Shown piece after piece: positions 1-9,047 of a stretch of DNA of 64,000 bases. This DNA is from Pseudomonas sp. 10-1B (GTDB lineage Bacteria > Pseudomonadota > Gammaproteobacteria > Pseudomonadales > Pseudomonadaceae), in contig NZ_JYKS01000015.1 in assembly GCF_000935045.1 (NCBI RefSeq), positions 186,001-250,000 of the forward strand. Direction: 5' to 3'. Position 1 is the first letter of the stretch; every line of letters starts with the position of its first letter. The notes under the pieces were generated by a model, which was given only the letters and a program-made list of their open reading frames with translations, was not told the origin of the DNA and made no database searches. Made by a program: the position numbers and the translations under genes.

Positions 1-597
1 GAGGTTAGCCTTCCTATAGAAGGTGTTGGCAGCGATAGCTCGATCGAACGCGCAGCACTAGGCGCGGAGATCCGCCGACTGCGCAAAGCGCGCTCCAAGA
101 CATTGACAGAACTTGCGCTCGCGACCGGACGCTCGATCAGCTTCATCAGTCAGCTGGAACGAGGCCGTACCGAAATTTCGATTTCGGACATGAAACGGGT
201 CGCACATGCACTCAGTGTCCCGCTCGGTTGGTTTTTCGTGTCGACTAACCAGCCAGCCGTCGAAGTCGGAAGGGTCGTGCGGGCAGATGGTCGCCGCCGA
301 CTGGGCTCCGTCACCGACGGTCTTACTGAAGAGCTGCTCTCGCCACACATCGGCGGAAAATTCGAGATGTTTCTTAGTACGTTTGGCCCCGGTGCGACTC
401 TTGAGCACCCGACAATCAGGCATACGGAAGAAGAGGGTTATTTGATCTCCGGAGAGCTGGATATCTGGATAGACAACAACCACTTCCAGCTCACCGCTGG
501 GGATAGTTTTCGAATCGTGGATGAGCCGTTTCGTTGGGAGAACCGAAGTGAAGCGGACGCGATAGTCAGCTGGGTAATCGCTCCTCCAACTTACTGA
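1..597 (+). CDS. XRE-family regulator with C-terminal cupin domain (5' truncated)
   Basis: The frame is open from base 1, so the true start lies outside the window. The first visible part is a helix-turn-helix of the XRE/Cro type (LGAEIRRLRKARSKTL, then SISFISQLERG). A cupin_2 domain follows, running from about residue 115 of the visible frame to the end (FGPGATLEHP, then EEEGYLISGELDIWI). This layout is that of PuuR-like regulators, in which the cupin senses a small catabolite and the N-terminus binds DNA. It lies just upstream of, and in line with, the DAO oxidoreductase/ABC importer cluster, so it probably controls that cluster; the dyads at 630-720 are candidate sites. Family assignment is firm; ligand and target are inferred. 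A TTG at 103 falls inside the HTH and is not a credible start. Confidence 0.88.
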   Translation, partial: EVSLPIEGVGSDSSIERAALGAEIRRLRKARSKTLTELALATGRSISFISQLERGRTEISISDMKRVAHALSVPLGWFFVSTNQPAVEVGRVVRADGRRRLGSVTDGLTEELLSPHIGGKFEMFLSTFGPGATLEHPTIRHTEEEGYLISGELDIWIDNNHFQLTAGDSFRIVDEPFRWENRSEADAIVSWVIAPPTY

Positions 598-862
598 GAG
601 CTTATAGAAGCACAGCAGACAATAGATGGGCACCTGGACATCCAGGTGCGATTCAGACTTCGGTCTGATGCATACAAGAAAAACAATAGCAGCGCTTCTG
701 ATAATCCTGAGAAGAGCGCTGGTGGGTGAACTCACACATAAAAACTATGGGCGGCGACTGTTTTTAAACATAGCAACGTCCTGATTTTTGCCTACTGACA
801 AACGAGCCCCGGCTCGAATGACATCGACAAAAGCGGCTTCCTTGTTATCGGGAGATACTAAA
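598..862 (+). promoter_or_regulatory. Leader region with three consecutive stem-loops
   Basis: This low-GC gap separates the regulator from the oxidoreductase gene. It holds GCACCTGG/CCAGGTGC (630-637 and 642-649, perfect 8-bp arms), TCAGAC-TTCG-GTCTGA (653-668), and a bulged dyad of AGCGCTTCT with AGAAGAGCGCT (about 691-720). A short GAGCC/GGCTC hairpin lies at 804-815. None is followed by a clean T-run, so they look more like operators or leader RNA structure than a simple terminator. I recognise no known riboswitch class. Confidence 0.4.
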
Positions 863-2203
863 TTGGCTTCAGGCATTTTCAACAAACGCTTCGACGTGGC
901 ACCACCACAAACGGAGCCCACCGATTCCGGATGGTATTTGGCATCCGGCCCCGAGTTGCCGCTGAATCCTCTCAAAGGCGACGTTACCTGCGACTGCCTG
1001 GTTATTGGTGCTGGCTGGATGGGCCTGCATGCAGCCCGACGCTACGCTGAAATCAACCAGAACGCTAAGGTTCTGCTGGTAGATGCCGGTCGAATCGGTA
1101 ACAACGCCTCAGGTCGCTGCATGGGCTTTGCCATCGACTTGGCCCACAACCCGCGCAAGCAAGACTTCGTAGAAGACGTACAAGGCAACCGCGAAGAGTT
1201 TTTGGTCAACGTTGAAGGTAACGAATACCTCAAGTCCGCCGTCGACATGGGTGTCGAGTGTGACTGGGATCCACAGGGCAAATACCACAGCGCCGCTACT
1301 CCGGAAGGCGTCAAGGACCTGGAGCACTTCTCCAAGGCCCTGGACAAAATGGGCCAGAAATACCGCTGGGTAGAGAAAGGCGAAGTACAGGAACTGACGG
1401 GCAGCAAGCACTACATCCGTGCCCTCCACCACCCCGGCACCATCCTGCTGCAACCAGCCAAGTACCTGAAGAACGCCACCAAGCTGCTGCCAAAAAACGT
1501 TCAGGTTCACGAAAACACTGTCGTGAAATCTGCGCAGTTCGGTAAACCGCTGCACGTCTTCGAGACCACCAATGGTGTGATTCGGACGAAGAAGGTCATC
1601 ATCTGTGCGTCCGGCTACCTGACCAATTTCGGCTTCTACCAGAACAGCGCCATTCCGGTTTACACGTTTGCCAGCATGACCCGGCAGCTGACCGAAAAGG
1701 AAATTGCACAAGCCGGCACCGGTTCATACGGCCTGATTCCGGCCAACAGCTTTGGCACTACCGTACGCCGCACCAATGACAACCGGCTGTTCTTCCGCAA
1801 CGTGTACTCGTATGCGAAGAAATTCAAGACCACCAACCAGGACGTCATGGACGCAAAAGTCCATCAACAGATCTCGTTTGATCGTCGCTTCCCCCACCTG
1901 TCCTCGATGGGCTTTGAAGCTAGCTGGGGGGGACTCCTCACCCTCGCTCAGAACGGCGGCATGGTCTGGGGCGAGCTGGCAGAAAACGTCTACGGTGCTG
2001 CCTTCTGCAACGGTACCGGTGTCTCCCGCGGCACTGCGTTTGGTAAAGCAATCGCGGAACTGGCGAGTGGTATGAATTCGCCGGCGATCGAAATTCTGAA
2101 ACGTCGCACTCCTCCGAGCCGCGCCTATCCAGAAATCATCACGTCCTTCGGCGTCAATTTCGTCACGGGTCGTCGATTCAAAAAAGCTGGTCAAGAAGTC
2201 TGA
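863..2203 (+). CDS. FAD-dependent oxidoreductase, DAO family
   Basis: A D-amino-acid-oxidase-fold flavoenzyme of the GlyOX/PuuB/OrdL type, predicted to oxidise a C-N bond in an amine or amino acid. The dinucleotide-binding motif VIGAGWMG lies near residue 50, followed by GRIGNNASGR, as in gamma-glutamylputrescine oxidase relatives; the C-terminal GTGVSRGTAFGKAIAEL closes the FAD site. I chose TTG at 863 because GGGAGA sits 7 nt upstream; ATG 818 and TTG 788 are in frame but lack a good ribosome site. The next gene starts 22 nt downstream, and the whole run to 9017 reads as one operon. Substrate unknown; the betaine-type importer suggests a quaternary or cyclic amine. Confidence 0.85.
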   Translation: MASGIFNKRFDVAPPQTEPTDSGWYLASGPELPLNPLKGDVTCDCLVIGAGWMGLHAARRYAEINQNAKVLLVDAGRIGNNASGRCMGFAIDLAHNPRKQDFVEDVQGNREEFLVNVEGNEYLKSAVDMGVECDWDPQGKYHSAATPEGVKDLEHFSKALDKMGQKYRWVEKGEVQELTGSKHYIRALHHPGTILLQPAKYLKNATKLLPKNVQVHENTVVKSAQFGKPLHVFETTNGVIRTKKVIICASGYLTNFGFYQNSAIPVYTFASMTRQLTEKEIAQAGTGSYGLIPANSFGTTVRRTNDNRLFFRNVYSYAKKFKTTNQDVMDAKVHQQISFDRRFPHLSSMGFEASWGGLLTLAQNGGMVWGELAENVYGAAFCNGTGVSRGTAFGKAIAELASGMNSPAIEILKRRTPPSRAYPEIITSFGVNFVTGRRFKKAGQEV

Positions 2204-2225
2204 TAAAACAACTAGGAGAACCGCT

Positions 2226-3101
2226 GTGGCAAATCTGACTGGAGTTAACCTCGCAATGCAAACGCCGTTTGATGCAAACGGCGCAGTAGACTATGCAGCG
2301 TGGGAAGAACTGATCGAGCAATACATCGACGCAGGTGTACATGGTCTGGTACTGGGCGCAGGCACCGGCCAACACCCCTACCTGACCGAAGCTGAATGCA
2401 ACAAGCTGTACGAAATCGGCATCAAACGCATCAATGGTCGTTGCAACGTCATCTGCCAAAGCTCGGCCTTGAATGTCGATGAAGTCGTGCGTCGCTCGAA
2501 GCACGCTGAAGCCCATGGCGCTGACGCGCTGATGATCCTGCCGCCTTATTTCGAAGGTCCTTCCGATGATGACGGCCTGTTCGAGTTCTACAAGGAAATC
2601 GACGCAGCAATCGGCATCGACATCGTCGGCTACAACATCCCTCAAGCGACCCAGCTCTCGGTGTCGGTGGAGTTGCTGGCCCGTCTTAGCGAGCTGAAAA
2701 ACTTCAATTACATCAAAGACAGCGGCGGTGACTTCACCACTCACCAGCAATACCTGCAAACCCCGACCGCTGTACTCAATGGCTGCGACACCATCGCCCT
2801 CTATGCCTTCTTGGCCGGTGCTAAAGGTGCAATCTGGGGTGCCGCCAACTACATGCCTCATGAGTCGGTGAAACTGTTCAACCTGGTGCAAGAGAAGAAC
2901 TACACCGAGGCATTCGCCTTGTGGGAGCGCATGTTGCCATCCCAGCTGCTGATCTGGAAAAACCGCTATCTGCCACTGGTGGTACATGCAGCTCACCAAC
3001 GCGGTTACGGCACCGGCAACCTGCGTAAGCCAATCCGTCCACTGTCCGCCGCTGAGCGCAGCGCGATGGATGCAGCGATCGCTCCTCTGCTCAACGTTTG
3101 A
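2226..3101 (+). CDS. Dihydrodipicolinate synthase/N-acetylneuraminate lyase family protein
   Basis: A class I aldolase-fold TIM barrel of 291 residues, the usual length. The Schiff-base lysine is in YIKDSGGD (about residue 160) and the catalytic tyrosine is in VGYNIPQAT. The carboxylate-binding loop, normally GTTGE, here reads GTGQH, so the Glu is replaced. The protein is therefore unlikely to be housekeeping DapA. Members of this superfamily include deaminases and lyases in amino-acid catabolism, such as the hydroxyproline pathway enzyme. Start is GTG at 2226 with AGGAG 8 nt upstream. Position between an amine oxidase and an importer supports a catabolic role; the exact reaction is unknown. 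Confidence 0.85.
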   Translation: MANLTGVNLAMQTPFDANGAVDYAAWEELIEQYIDAGVHGLVLGAGTGQHPYLTEAECNKLYEIGIKRINGRCNVICQSSALNVDEVVRRSKHAEAHGADALMILPPYFEGPSDDDGLFEFYKEIDAAIGIDIVGYNIPQATQLSVSVELLARLSELKNFNYIKDSGGDFTTHQQYLQTPTAVLNGCDTIALYAFLAGAKGAIWGAANYMPHESVKLFNLVQEKNYTEAFALWERMLPSQLLIWKNRYLPLVVHAAHQRGYGTGNLRKPIRPLSAAERSAMDAAIAPLLNV

Positions 3102-3152
3102 GTACAGGCTATCCCTAATTAGAAGTATCGAAGCAGTAGTCAGGAGAGCGCC

Positions 3153-4004
3153 ATGCGTGTCGTCTACAGATTGTTTGCGATGATAGTTCTTGCCTGCTTG
3201 GCCGCGGTTAGCCAGGCAGAAGAGAAGACCAGCCTCAAAGTGGGAACGATGAGCTGGGAAGACCTTACGCCAATCACTGCAATCGGGAAAAGATTCCTCG
3301 AAAGCGAAAAGTATTCGGTCGAGGTAACTAAGTTCTCGGAATGGGGTATTGCCTACAGCGCGTTGGCCCGCGGCGATGTCGATATATTGGTATCTCAGAT
3401 CAACTACGTAGCATCGGATTACTGGCAGAAAAACAAGCAACGGCTTGAAAAGGTTTCTGTGGTATCCCATGGCTTGCGTCAGGGGATCGTCGTGCCGACA
3501 TCAATGCCAATCAATTCGATTGAAGAGCTGAACTCGGTCAAGGACCAGGTCGGCGAGAAGATCATTGGCATCGAACCCGGCTCGGGCCTAATGCGTGAAC
3601 TCAACACTGCCGTCAAGGACTATGGCCTTCAGTATAAGGTCATCGATGGTAGTACTGCGGCGATGGCAGCACAGGTGCAATCGAGTCTGGAGCGGAAACA
3701 GCCAATCGTGGCCGTACTATGGACCCCGTCCTGGATGTCGATGAAATACGACATGAAGTTCCTCGACGACCCGAAACATGTTTTCGCACCTTCACAGACT
3801 TATTATTGGATCGCAAAGAAGGGGTTCTCAGCAGAGAATCCGCATCTTCGTGAAGTATTAGCGAGCATGTACGTACCCATCGAGACTATCAATGCCATCA
3901 ATGGCGCGGTCAAAGACGGCGCTACTGAAGAGCAGGCAATTGACCAGTGGTGGAAAGATAACAGCGACATCACCGGACGATGGGCGCAGATGTCTTCTAA
4001 GTAA
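3153..4004 (+). CDS. Glycine-betaine/proline-type ABC transporter substrate-binding protein
   Basis: A periplasmic binding protein of the OpuAC/ProX family (283 aa). Residues 1-22 form a Sec signal peptide ending in SQA before EEKTSLKVG. The mature protein begins with a beta strand and a conserved tryptophan (KVGTMSWEDL), and GIEPGSGLMR and VLWTPSWMSM resemble the aromatic ligand-cage regions that bind quaternary amines. The start has AGGAG 8 nt upstream. It is followed by ATPase and two permease genes in the same direction, giving a full importer. Regulation is presumably catabolic, through the upstream XRE-cupin protein, rather than osmotic. Confidence 0.88.
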   Translation: MRVVYRLFAMIVLACLAAVSQAEEKTSLKVGTMSWEDLTPITAIGKRFLESEKYSVEVTKFSEWGIAYSALARGDVDILVSQINYVASDYWQKNKQRLEKVSVVSHGLRQGIVVPTSMPINSIEELNSVKDQVGEKIIGIEPGSGLMRELNTAVKDYGLQYKVIDGSTAAMAAQVQSSLERKQPIVAVLWTPSWMSMKYDMKFLDDPKHVFAPSQTYYWIAKKGFSAENPHLREVLASMYVPIETINAINGAVKDGATEEQAIDQWWKDNSDITGRWAQMSSK

Positions 4005-4076
4005 CAGCCCGCCGGCCTCGGCTCAATAGAGGCCGGCAACTCTTCATCAAAGTTTCCGGACAGGCGAAAGAATATA

Positions 4077-5153
4077 ATGAACAAGAATAGCCCTGCATCG
4101 TCTACTGTGGTCGAGTGTCGTGACGTATGGAAGATATTTGGCAACCAGAGCCCGGCAGCCATTGATGCTGCCAAGAGCTTGGTGCATAGCAAGGACGAAC
4201 TGCTGGAAAAATTCGGTTCGGTTGTCGCCGTCGCTGGTGCAACGTTTAAGGTTCATGAAGGCGAGACTTTCTGCATTATCGGCCTTTCGGGCAGTGGCAA
4301 ATCCACCCTCATTCGCCATTTTAATCGATTGATCGACCCTACCTGCGGCGAAGTTCTGGTGCACGGCAAAGATATCTGCAAGATGTCGCCTACCGAACTG
4401 CGCGGTCTACGGTCCAACAAGATCGGTATGGTCTTCCAACATGTGGCCCTCCTCCCCTACAGGACGGTAATCCAGAATGTGATGCTCCCGTTGGAGGTCC
4501 AAGGTGTCTCTAAACAAGAGGCGCTTCAGAAGAGCCAAGCGTCCCTGGACAAAGTCGGATTGGGTAACTGGGCCAATCGTTTCCCCCAGGAGCTATCCGG
4601 CGGTATGCAACAACGTGTAGGTATCGCCCGCGCTTTGGCGGCGGATCCGGACGTTTTGCTGATGGATGAGCCCTTCAGCGCGCTCGATCCACTGATCCGT
4701 AAACAGCTTCAGGTCGAGTTCAAGAAGCTGTCCACTGATTTACGCAAGACCACCATTTTCATTACTCATGACATCGACGAGGCGATCAGGATCGGGGATC
4801 GCATTGCAATCATGAAAGAAGGCCGCCTCATCCAAGTTGGCACTCCCGAAGAAGTCGTGCTCAACCCCGCAGATGCCTATGTCGCCAGTTTTATGGAGGG
4901 CATTTCTCGACTGAAGCTGCTGCGGGCGCGCTCGATGCTCAAGCGGCTTGATCAGCAACCTACGTTGGAGTTTGGCGGACGCGCGCTCGACGCGCTGGTC
5001 AGCGTCAACATTGATGCAGATTTGGAAACGCTGATCGACATCTCCCTCGGCGAAGCTGAAGAAGTCGTAGCGATCAAAGACGGGAGCCAAATCGTCGGCA
5101 CTGTCAGCCGCGAGACGCTCCTAAAAGCCGTGCGGGGCCTAGATCTGGCTTGA
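4077..5153 (+). CDS. Glycine-betaine/proline-type ABC transporter ATP-binding protein
   Basis: The ProV-like ATPase of the importer, 358 aa. Walker A is GLSGSGKST (about residues 68-76), the Q-loop is VFQHVALLP, the signature is LSGGMQQRVGIARAL, and Walker B is VLLMDEPFSALDP; the H-loop is ITHDIDEA. The N-terminal stretch VECRDVWKIFG followed by an insert is typical of ProV. The C-terminal part after about residue 285 is shorter than a full pair of CBS domains and holds about one CBS-like repeat (EEVVAIKDGSQIVGTVSRE). It lies 72 nt after the binding-protein gene; the ribosome site is weak, suggesting coupling within a polycistronic message. Confidence 0.9.
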   Translation: MNKNSPASSTVVECRDVWKIFGNQSPAAIDAAKSLVHSKDELLEKFGSVVAVAGATFKVHEGETFCIIGLSGSGKSTLIRHFNRLIDPTCGEVLVHGKDICKMSPTELRGLRSNKIGMVFQHVALLPYRTVIQNVMLPLEVQGVSKQEALQKSQASLDKVGLGNWANRFPQELSGGMQQRVGIARALAADPDVLLMDEPFSALDPLIRKQLQVEFKKLSTDLRKTTIFITHDIDEAIRIGDRIAIMKEGRLIQVGTPEEVVLNPADAYVASFMEGISRLKLLRARSMLKRLDQQPTLEFGGRALDALVSVNIDADLETLIDISLGEAEEVVAIKDGSQIVGTVSRETLLKAVRGLDLA

Positions 5154-5197
5154 TGTTCAGCGAACGATAGAGCGCCTTATTCCGGAGTTATCGAAGA

Positions 5198-6046
5198 ATG
5201 ACAATTACAGAAAATTTCGATTTCCTCGTTGAAGACATGCTCGCTTGGCTTACCGATAACGCCGGCGTTTTCTTCAACACGATCAGCAGTGCAATGAATG
5301 CTGTATTCAACCTCATAAACGCCCTTCTGTTCTGGGCACCTTGGTGGGCTATTTGCTTGGTCGTCGCGCTGGCAGGCTGGCGTACTGTAGGCAAAGGATT
5401 TGCCGTTCTCTGCGTGCTCGGTCTGTGGTTATGCCAACAGATGGGACTGTGGAATGAAACCATGGCCACCCTCACCCTAGTGTTTACCTCAACACTGATA
5501 GCCCTGCTCCTGGCGATACCTGTCGGTGTCCTGGTGGGGCTTTCAGCCAAATGGAAACACGGTGCTGAATTGGTCATGGACTTCTTCCAGACCATGCCGC
5601 CCTACATCTTCCTCCTGCCCGGTATCGCACTGCTCGGTTATGGGCCAGCCACTGCGATTTGGGCGACCTGCCTTGTGGCAATTCCACCCGCACTGAGGCT
5701 GACAGCTCACGGAGTATTCACCACCCCCGTGCAGTTCTGCGAGCTGGGTGCAGCTGTCGGCATGACCACCTCCAACCAGGTGATGAAGATCCGGGTACCG
5801 TTTGCCGTGCCATCGATCTTGGCCGGCATCAACCAGAGCCTGATGCTGAGCTTCGGCATGGTGGTGATTGCTGGCATCGCCGGTTCCGGCGGGTTAGGTC
5901 AAGCCATTTATGAAGCCGTACGCACCTTGAAAATCGATGAAGCCGTAAACGCAGGCATTGCCATCGTAGTGCTGACCATCATCCTCGATCGTATCTCTCA
6001 AGCGCTGTGCAAGCCAGAAAAGGAGAACAACCATGGCCACGCCTAA
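5198..6046 (+). CDS. ABC transporter permease, ProW-like (first copy)
   Basis: An inner-membrane permease of the BPD_transp_1 superfamily, 282 aa with about six hydrophobic helices. The coupling loop ELGAAVGMTTSNQVMKIRVPFAVPSILAGIN is characteristic of ProW/OpuAB. A long N-terminal region with two extra hydrophobic segments (residues about 30-75) precedes the conserved domain, as in ProW. Its 3' end overlaps the next permease gene by 14 bp, so both are translated together and probably form a heterodimer. Assignment to the family is secure; the substrate is inferred from the binding protein. Confidence 0.88.
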   Translation: MTITENFDFLVEDMLAWLTDNAGVFFNTISSAMNAVFNLINALLFWAPWWAICLVVALAGWRTVGKGFAVLCVLGLWLCQQMGLWNETMATLTLVFTSTLIALLLAIPVGVLVGLSAKWKHGAELVMDFFQTMPPYIFLLPGIALLGYGPATAIWATCLVAIPPALRLTAHGVFTTPVQFCELGAAVGMTTSNQVMKIRVPFAVPSILAGINQSLMLSFGMVVIAGIAGSGGLGQAIYEAVRTLKIDEAVNAGIAIVVLTIILDRISQALCKPEKENNHGHA

Positions 6047-6872
6047 CATCTCGCCAGGTTCAGCCGTTTCCCCTTTTCTGACGTACCTGAACAACAACTT
6101 CCATGATTTCTTCAATGCCACGTCGGGCTTCTTCGACAATCTCATTGGAGGGATAGCGGCGCTGTTATCCATGGCACCTGCGCCTTACGTAATCGTCGCA
6201 TTGGCCGGTGTTTGCACGCTGGTGGCGGGCTGGCGAACTGGGTTGCTGTGCCTGTTAGGTTTGTGGCTATGCGTGAGCATGGACATGTGGGAGCCGGCTG
6301 TCCAAACGCTGGCATTGATCACAATCGCTGTGGCGTTCTCGCTCTCGATTGGCATGGTGATCGGCGTATTTCTGTCCAGAAGCGAAAAACTGATCGCCGC
6401 AGCCCGCCCCGTCCTGGACGTGATGCAGACAATGCCGCCATGGGTTTACTTGGTACCCGCTGTTGTCTTATTCGGACTGGGAGCGGTACCTGCACTTCTG
6501 GCGACCATCATCTTCGGCATCCCTCCGATGATCCGCCTGACCATTTTGGCGATGAACCAGATCCCGCATAACCGTATAGAACTGGGTATCGCTGTAGGTG
6601 CGAAGCCGAAAGAAATCTTCTGGAAGATCGAGCTGCCATCAGCCCTGCCAACCCTGCTGATCGGAGTAAACCAGTGCGTCCTGCTCTCGCTCGGCATGGT
6701 CGTACTCGCTGGCCTGGTAGGTGCTGGCGGCCTCGGCTCTGAGGTAACTCGCGGGTTGACCCGCATGGAGTTTGGTCTGGGCATTCGCGCCAGTCTGGCA
6801 ATTGTAATCCTTGCTCTGATCCTTGATCGGGTGTGCAGGGGCAGCATTCCCGCCAAGTACCTGAATCGCTGA
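6033..6872 (+). CDS. ABC transporter permease, ProW-like (second copy)
   Basis: A second ProW-like permease, 279 aa, homologous to but clearly different from its upstream neighbour; both share VMQTMPPWVYLVPA/FFQTMPPYIFLLPG and the ELGIAVGAKPKEIFWKIELP coupling loop. The usual ProVWX system has a single permease acting as a homodimer, so two adjacent paralogues suggest a heterodimeric pore. The start codon overlaps the previous gene, with AAGGAG just upstream (about 6019). It closes the importer part of the operon; the aldehyde dehydrogenase follows after 53 nt. Confidence 0.88.
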   Translation: MATPNISPGSAVSPFLTYLNNNFHDFFNATSGFFDNLIGGIAALLSMAPAPYVIVALAGVCTLVAGWRTGLLCLLGLWLCVSMDMWEPAVQTLALITIAVAFSLSIGMVIGVFLSRSEKLIAAARPVLDVMQTMPPWVYLVPAVVLFGLGAVPALLATIIFGIPPMIRLTILAMNQIPHNRIELGIAVGAKPKEIFWKIELPSALPTLLIGVNQCVLLSLGMVVLAGLVGAGGLGSEVTRGLTRMEFGLGIRASLAIVILALILDRVCRGSIPAKYLNR

Positions 6873-6925
6873 TTCAGCACTGCTGCGGGCCGTTTGTGGC
6901 AACACTGATAAAAACTGGAGAGACC

Positions 6926-8401
6926 ATGCGTACACAGCTCTATATCGATGGTAAGTGGGCAGAACCCGTTGATGGCGGCAGCATTGAGGTGATCAACCCT
7001 GCCACTGAAGAAGCATTCGCCACGCTGGCTATCGGCAATGAGAAGGATGCTGATCTTGCTGTCAAAGCTGCCCGTCGCGCCTTCGACAAAGACGGCTGGC
7101 CTCAAACCACAGGCAAGCAGCGTGCGGTCTATTTGCGTCGAATCGCGACACTGATTCGCGAGCGCCTCGAAGATATCGCGAAGCTGGAGGTGCTCGACAA
7201 CGGCAAACCTCTGCCGGAAGCTCGCTGGGATATCGGTGATGCAGCAGGCTGCTTCGATTATTACGCGGATCTGGCTGAGCAGCTGGATGACAGTAACAAC
7301 CAAGAACTCGCCGTCTCGGATGACCGCTTCCGTTGCAAGGTTCGTCGTGAACCTCTGGGCGTAGTCGGTGCAATCATTCCATGGAACTATCCACTGCTGA
7401 TGTCCGCGTGGAAAGTAGCCCCTGCCCTTGCAGCCGGCTGCACCGTGGTACTGAAGCCCGCCGAAATCACATCGCTGACAGCGGTCGAGCTGGCTGCGAT
7501 CGCCCAACAGGCTGAGCTGCCGGCCGGCGTTCTGAACATCGTGACCGGCTCTGGCTCTCGCGCAGGTCAAGCCATCATTACCCACCCGCAAGTGGACAAG
7601 CTCGCGTTCACCGGATCTGGTCGTATTGGCTCGCACATCATGGCCGAAGCCGCCAAGGACATTAAGCGCGTCAGCCTTGAGCTGGGCGGCAAAAGCCCGA
7701 TGGTTATCTTTGAAGATGCAGACATCGAAGCCGCAGTCGAGTGGATCATGTTTGGCATCTTCTGGAACCAGGGCCAGGTCTGCTCCGCGACTTCCCGCGT
7801 TCTGGTTCAACGCCCAATCTACGACAAACTGCTGGAGCGTCTGGCCGCGGAGACTCGCAAGATCACCATCGGAAACGGTATGGACGAAGGCGTCCTGCTG
7901 GGCCCACTGGTATCTCGCGCTCAGCACGAAACTGTGCAAGCTGCTGTCGAGCGTGCACGTGAAGAAGGTGCCACTGTGCTAGTCGGCGGTGGACGTCCAG
8001 CATCGTTCGACAAAGGTTACTACTTCGAGCCGACTGTCATCACTGACATGAGCCTGGATAGCACTGTTTGGAACGAAGAAATCTTCGGTCCCGTGGTGTG
8101 CGTTCGTCCTTTCGACACTGAAGAAGAAGCGGTCGAGGTTGCCAATGACAGCCGCTTCGGCTTGGCGGCCGCAGTGATGACGAAAGATCAGCCTCGTGCT
8201 GATCGCGTCTCGAACGCACTACGGGCGGGGATTGTTTGGGTCAACTGTTCCCAACCTACCTTCACTGAGGCTCCCTGGGGTGGTTACAAACAATCTGGCC
8301 TCGGCCGAGAACTTGGCAAATGGGGCTTGGAAAACTACCTCGAAATCAAACAAGTGACCTCGTTCGTATCCTCGGATCCGTGGGGCTGGTACATCAAGTA
8401 A
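6926..8401 (+). CDS. Aldehyde dehydrogenase, ALDH10 (betaine/aminoaldehyde)-like
   Basis: An NAD(P)-dependent aldehyde dehydrogenase of 491 aa. The glutamate is in LELGGKSP, the catalytic cysteine in FWNQGQVCSATSR, and the cofactor loop is FTGSGRIGS. The C-terminus ending in VSSDPWGWYIK and the block VNCSQPTFTEAPWGG closely resemble plant-type betaine aldehyde/aminoaldehyde dehydrogenases rather than bacterial BetB. I start it at ATG 6926, with TGGAGA 5 nt upstream; the in-frame GTG 93 nt earlier would overlap the permease gene. It probably oxidises the aldehyde released by the amine oxidase in this operon. Confidence 0.9.
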   Translation: MRTQLYIDGKWAEPVDGGSIEVINPATEEAFATLAIGNEKDADLAVKAARRAFDKDGWPQTTGKQRAVYLRRIATLIRERLEDIAKLEVLDNGKPLPEARWDIGDAAGCFDYYADLAEQLDDSNNQELAVSDDRFRCKVRREPLGVVGAIIPWNYPLLMSAWKVAPALAAGCTVVLKPAEITSLTAVELAAIAQQAELPAGVLNIVTGSGSRAGQAIITHPQVDKLAFTGSGRIGSHIMAEAAKDIKRVSLELGGKSPMVIFEDADIEAAVEWIMFGIFWNQGQVCSATSRVLVQRPIYDKLLERLAAETRKITIGNGMDEGVLLGPLVSRAQHETVQAAVERAREEGATVLVGGGRPASFDKGYYFEPTVITDMSLDSTVWNEEIFGPVVCVRPFDTEEEAVEVANDSRFGLAAAVMTKDQPRADRVSNALRAGIVWVNCSQPTFTEAPWGGYKQSGLGRELGKWGLENYLEIKQVTSFVSSDPWGWYIK

Positions 8402-8489
8402 TGCTTGCTCAGCCAGCTGAGCGATAGACCGATTTACGCGTTGTAATGAGTACGTGCAGTCCGCTGCACGCACTCAAGGAGAAAGAGTT

Positions 8490-9017
8490 TTGACTAAGAC
8501 ACTGGTCATCGTCGCACACCCCGATCTCGAAAACTCGCGGATCAATGCTGCGTGGATCGACGCCCTATCGGGCTTACCAGGGGTCACGGTACACGACCTC
8601 TACGAGAAATATCCCAGCCGTGTTTTCGATGTTGAGTTTGAGCAAGGCTTGGTCGACGAGCATGACCGCATCGTTTTGCAATTTCCTTTCCAATGGTACA
8701 GCTGCCCTCCACTTCTGAAACAGTGGTTGGATGAAGTGTTCACGAGTGGCTGGGCGTACGGGCCAAACGGCCATGCACTGGAAGGGAGAACACTTGCTAT
8801 CGCGGTATCGACTTGGTCTCGCGAAGCTGACTACCAACGGGACAGCCGATACGGCCGTAGCATCGAAGACTTGACCAGTCCCTTCGAGGTGACGGCTCTC
8901 AGAGTGGGCATGCGCTACCAACCGGGTTTCTTCCTGCATAGCAGCGGAGACTATAGCGATTCGGAACTATCTGAAAATGCCCGCCAGTATCAGCAATTCA
9001 TCCTGGAACCGTACTGA
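8490..9017 (+). CDS. NAD(P)H quinone oxidoreductase, flavodoxin_2 (KefF/MdaB-like)
   Basis: A small flavodoxin-fold FMN enzyme of 175 aa. TLVIVAHPDLENSRIN is the phosphate-binding N-terminus, and IVLQFPFQWYSCPPLLKQWLDEVF is the conserved core of the KefF/YheR/NQO group. I choose TTG at 8490 because AAGGAG lies 8 nt upstream; the earlier GTG at 8454 has none. It may recycle quinone or protect against reactive intermediates of the neighbouring oxidations. It is the last gene before a terminator. Confidence 0.82.
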   Translation: MTKTLVIVAHPDLENSRINAAWIDALSGLPGVTVHDLYEKYPSRVFDVEFEQGLVDEHDRIVLQFPFQWYSCPPLLKQWLDEVFTSGWAYGPNGHALEGRTLAIAVSTWSREADYQRDSRYGRSIEDLTSPFEVTALRVGMRYQPGFFLHSSGDYSDSELSENARQYQQFILEPY

Positions 9018-9047
9018 ATTCACATAATTTCGCAACCCACCTGGCGA

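Noticed and set aside
103..597. TTG at 103 as the start of the XRE-cupin protein
   Set aside because: It would cut through the first helix of the HTH; the frame is open to base 1, so the gene is truncated by the window.
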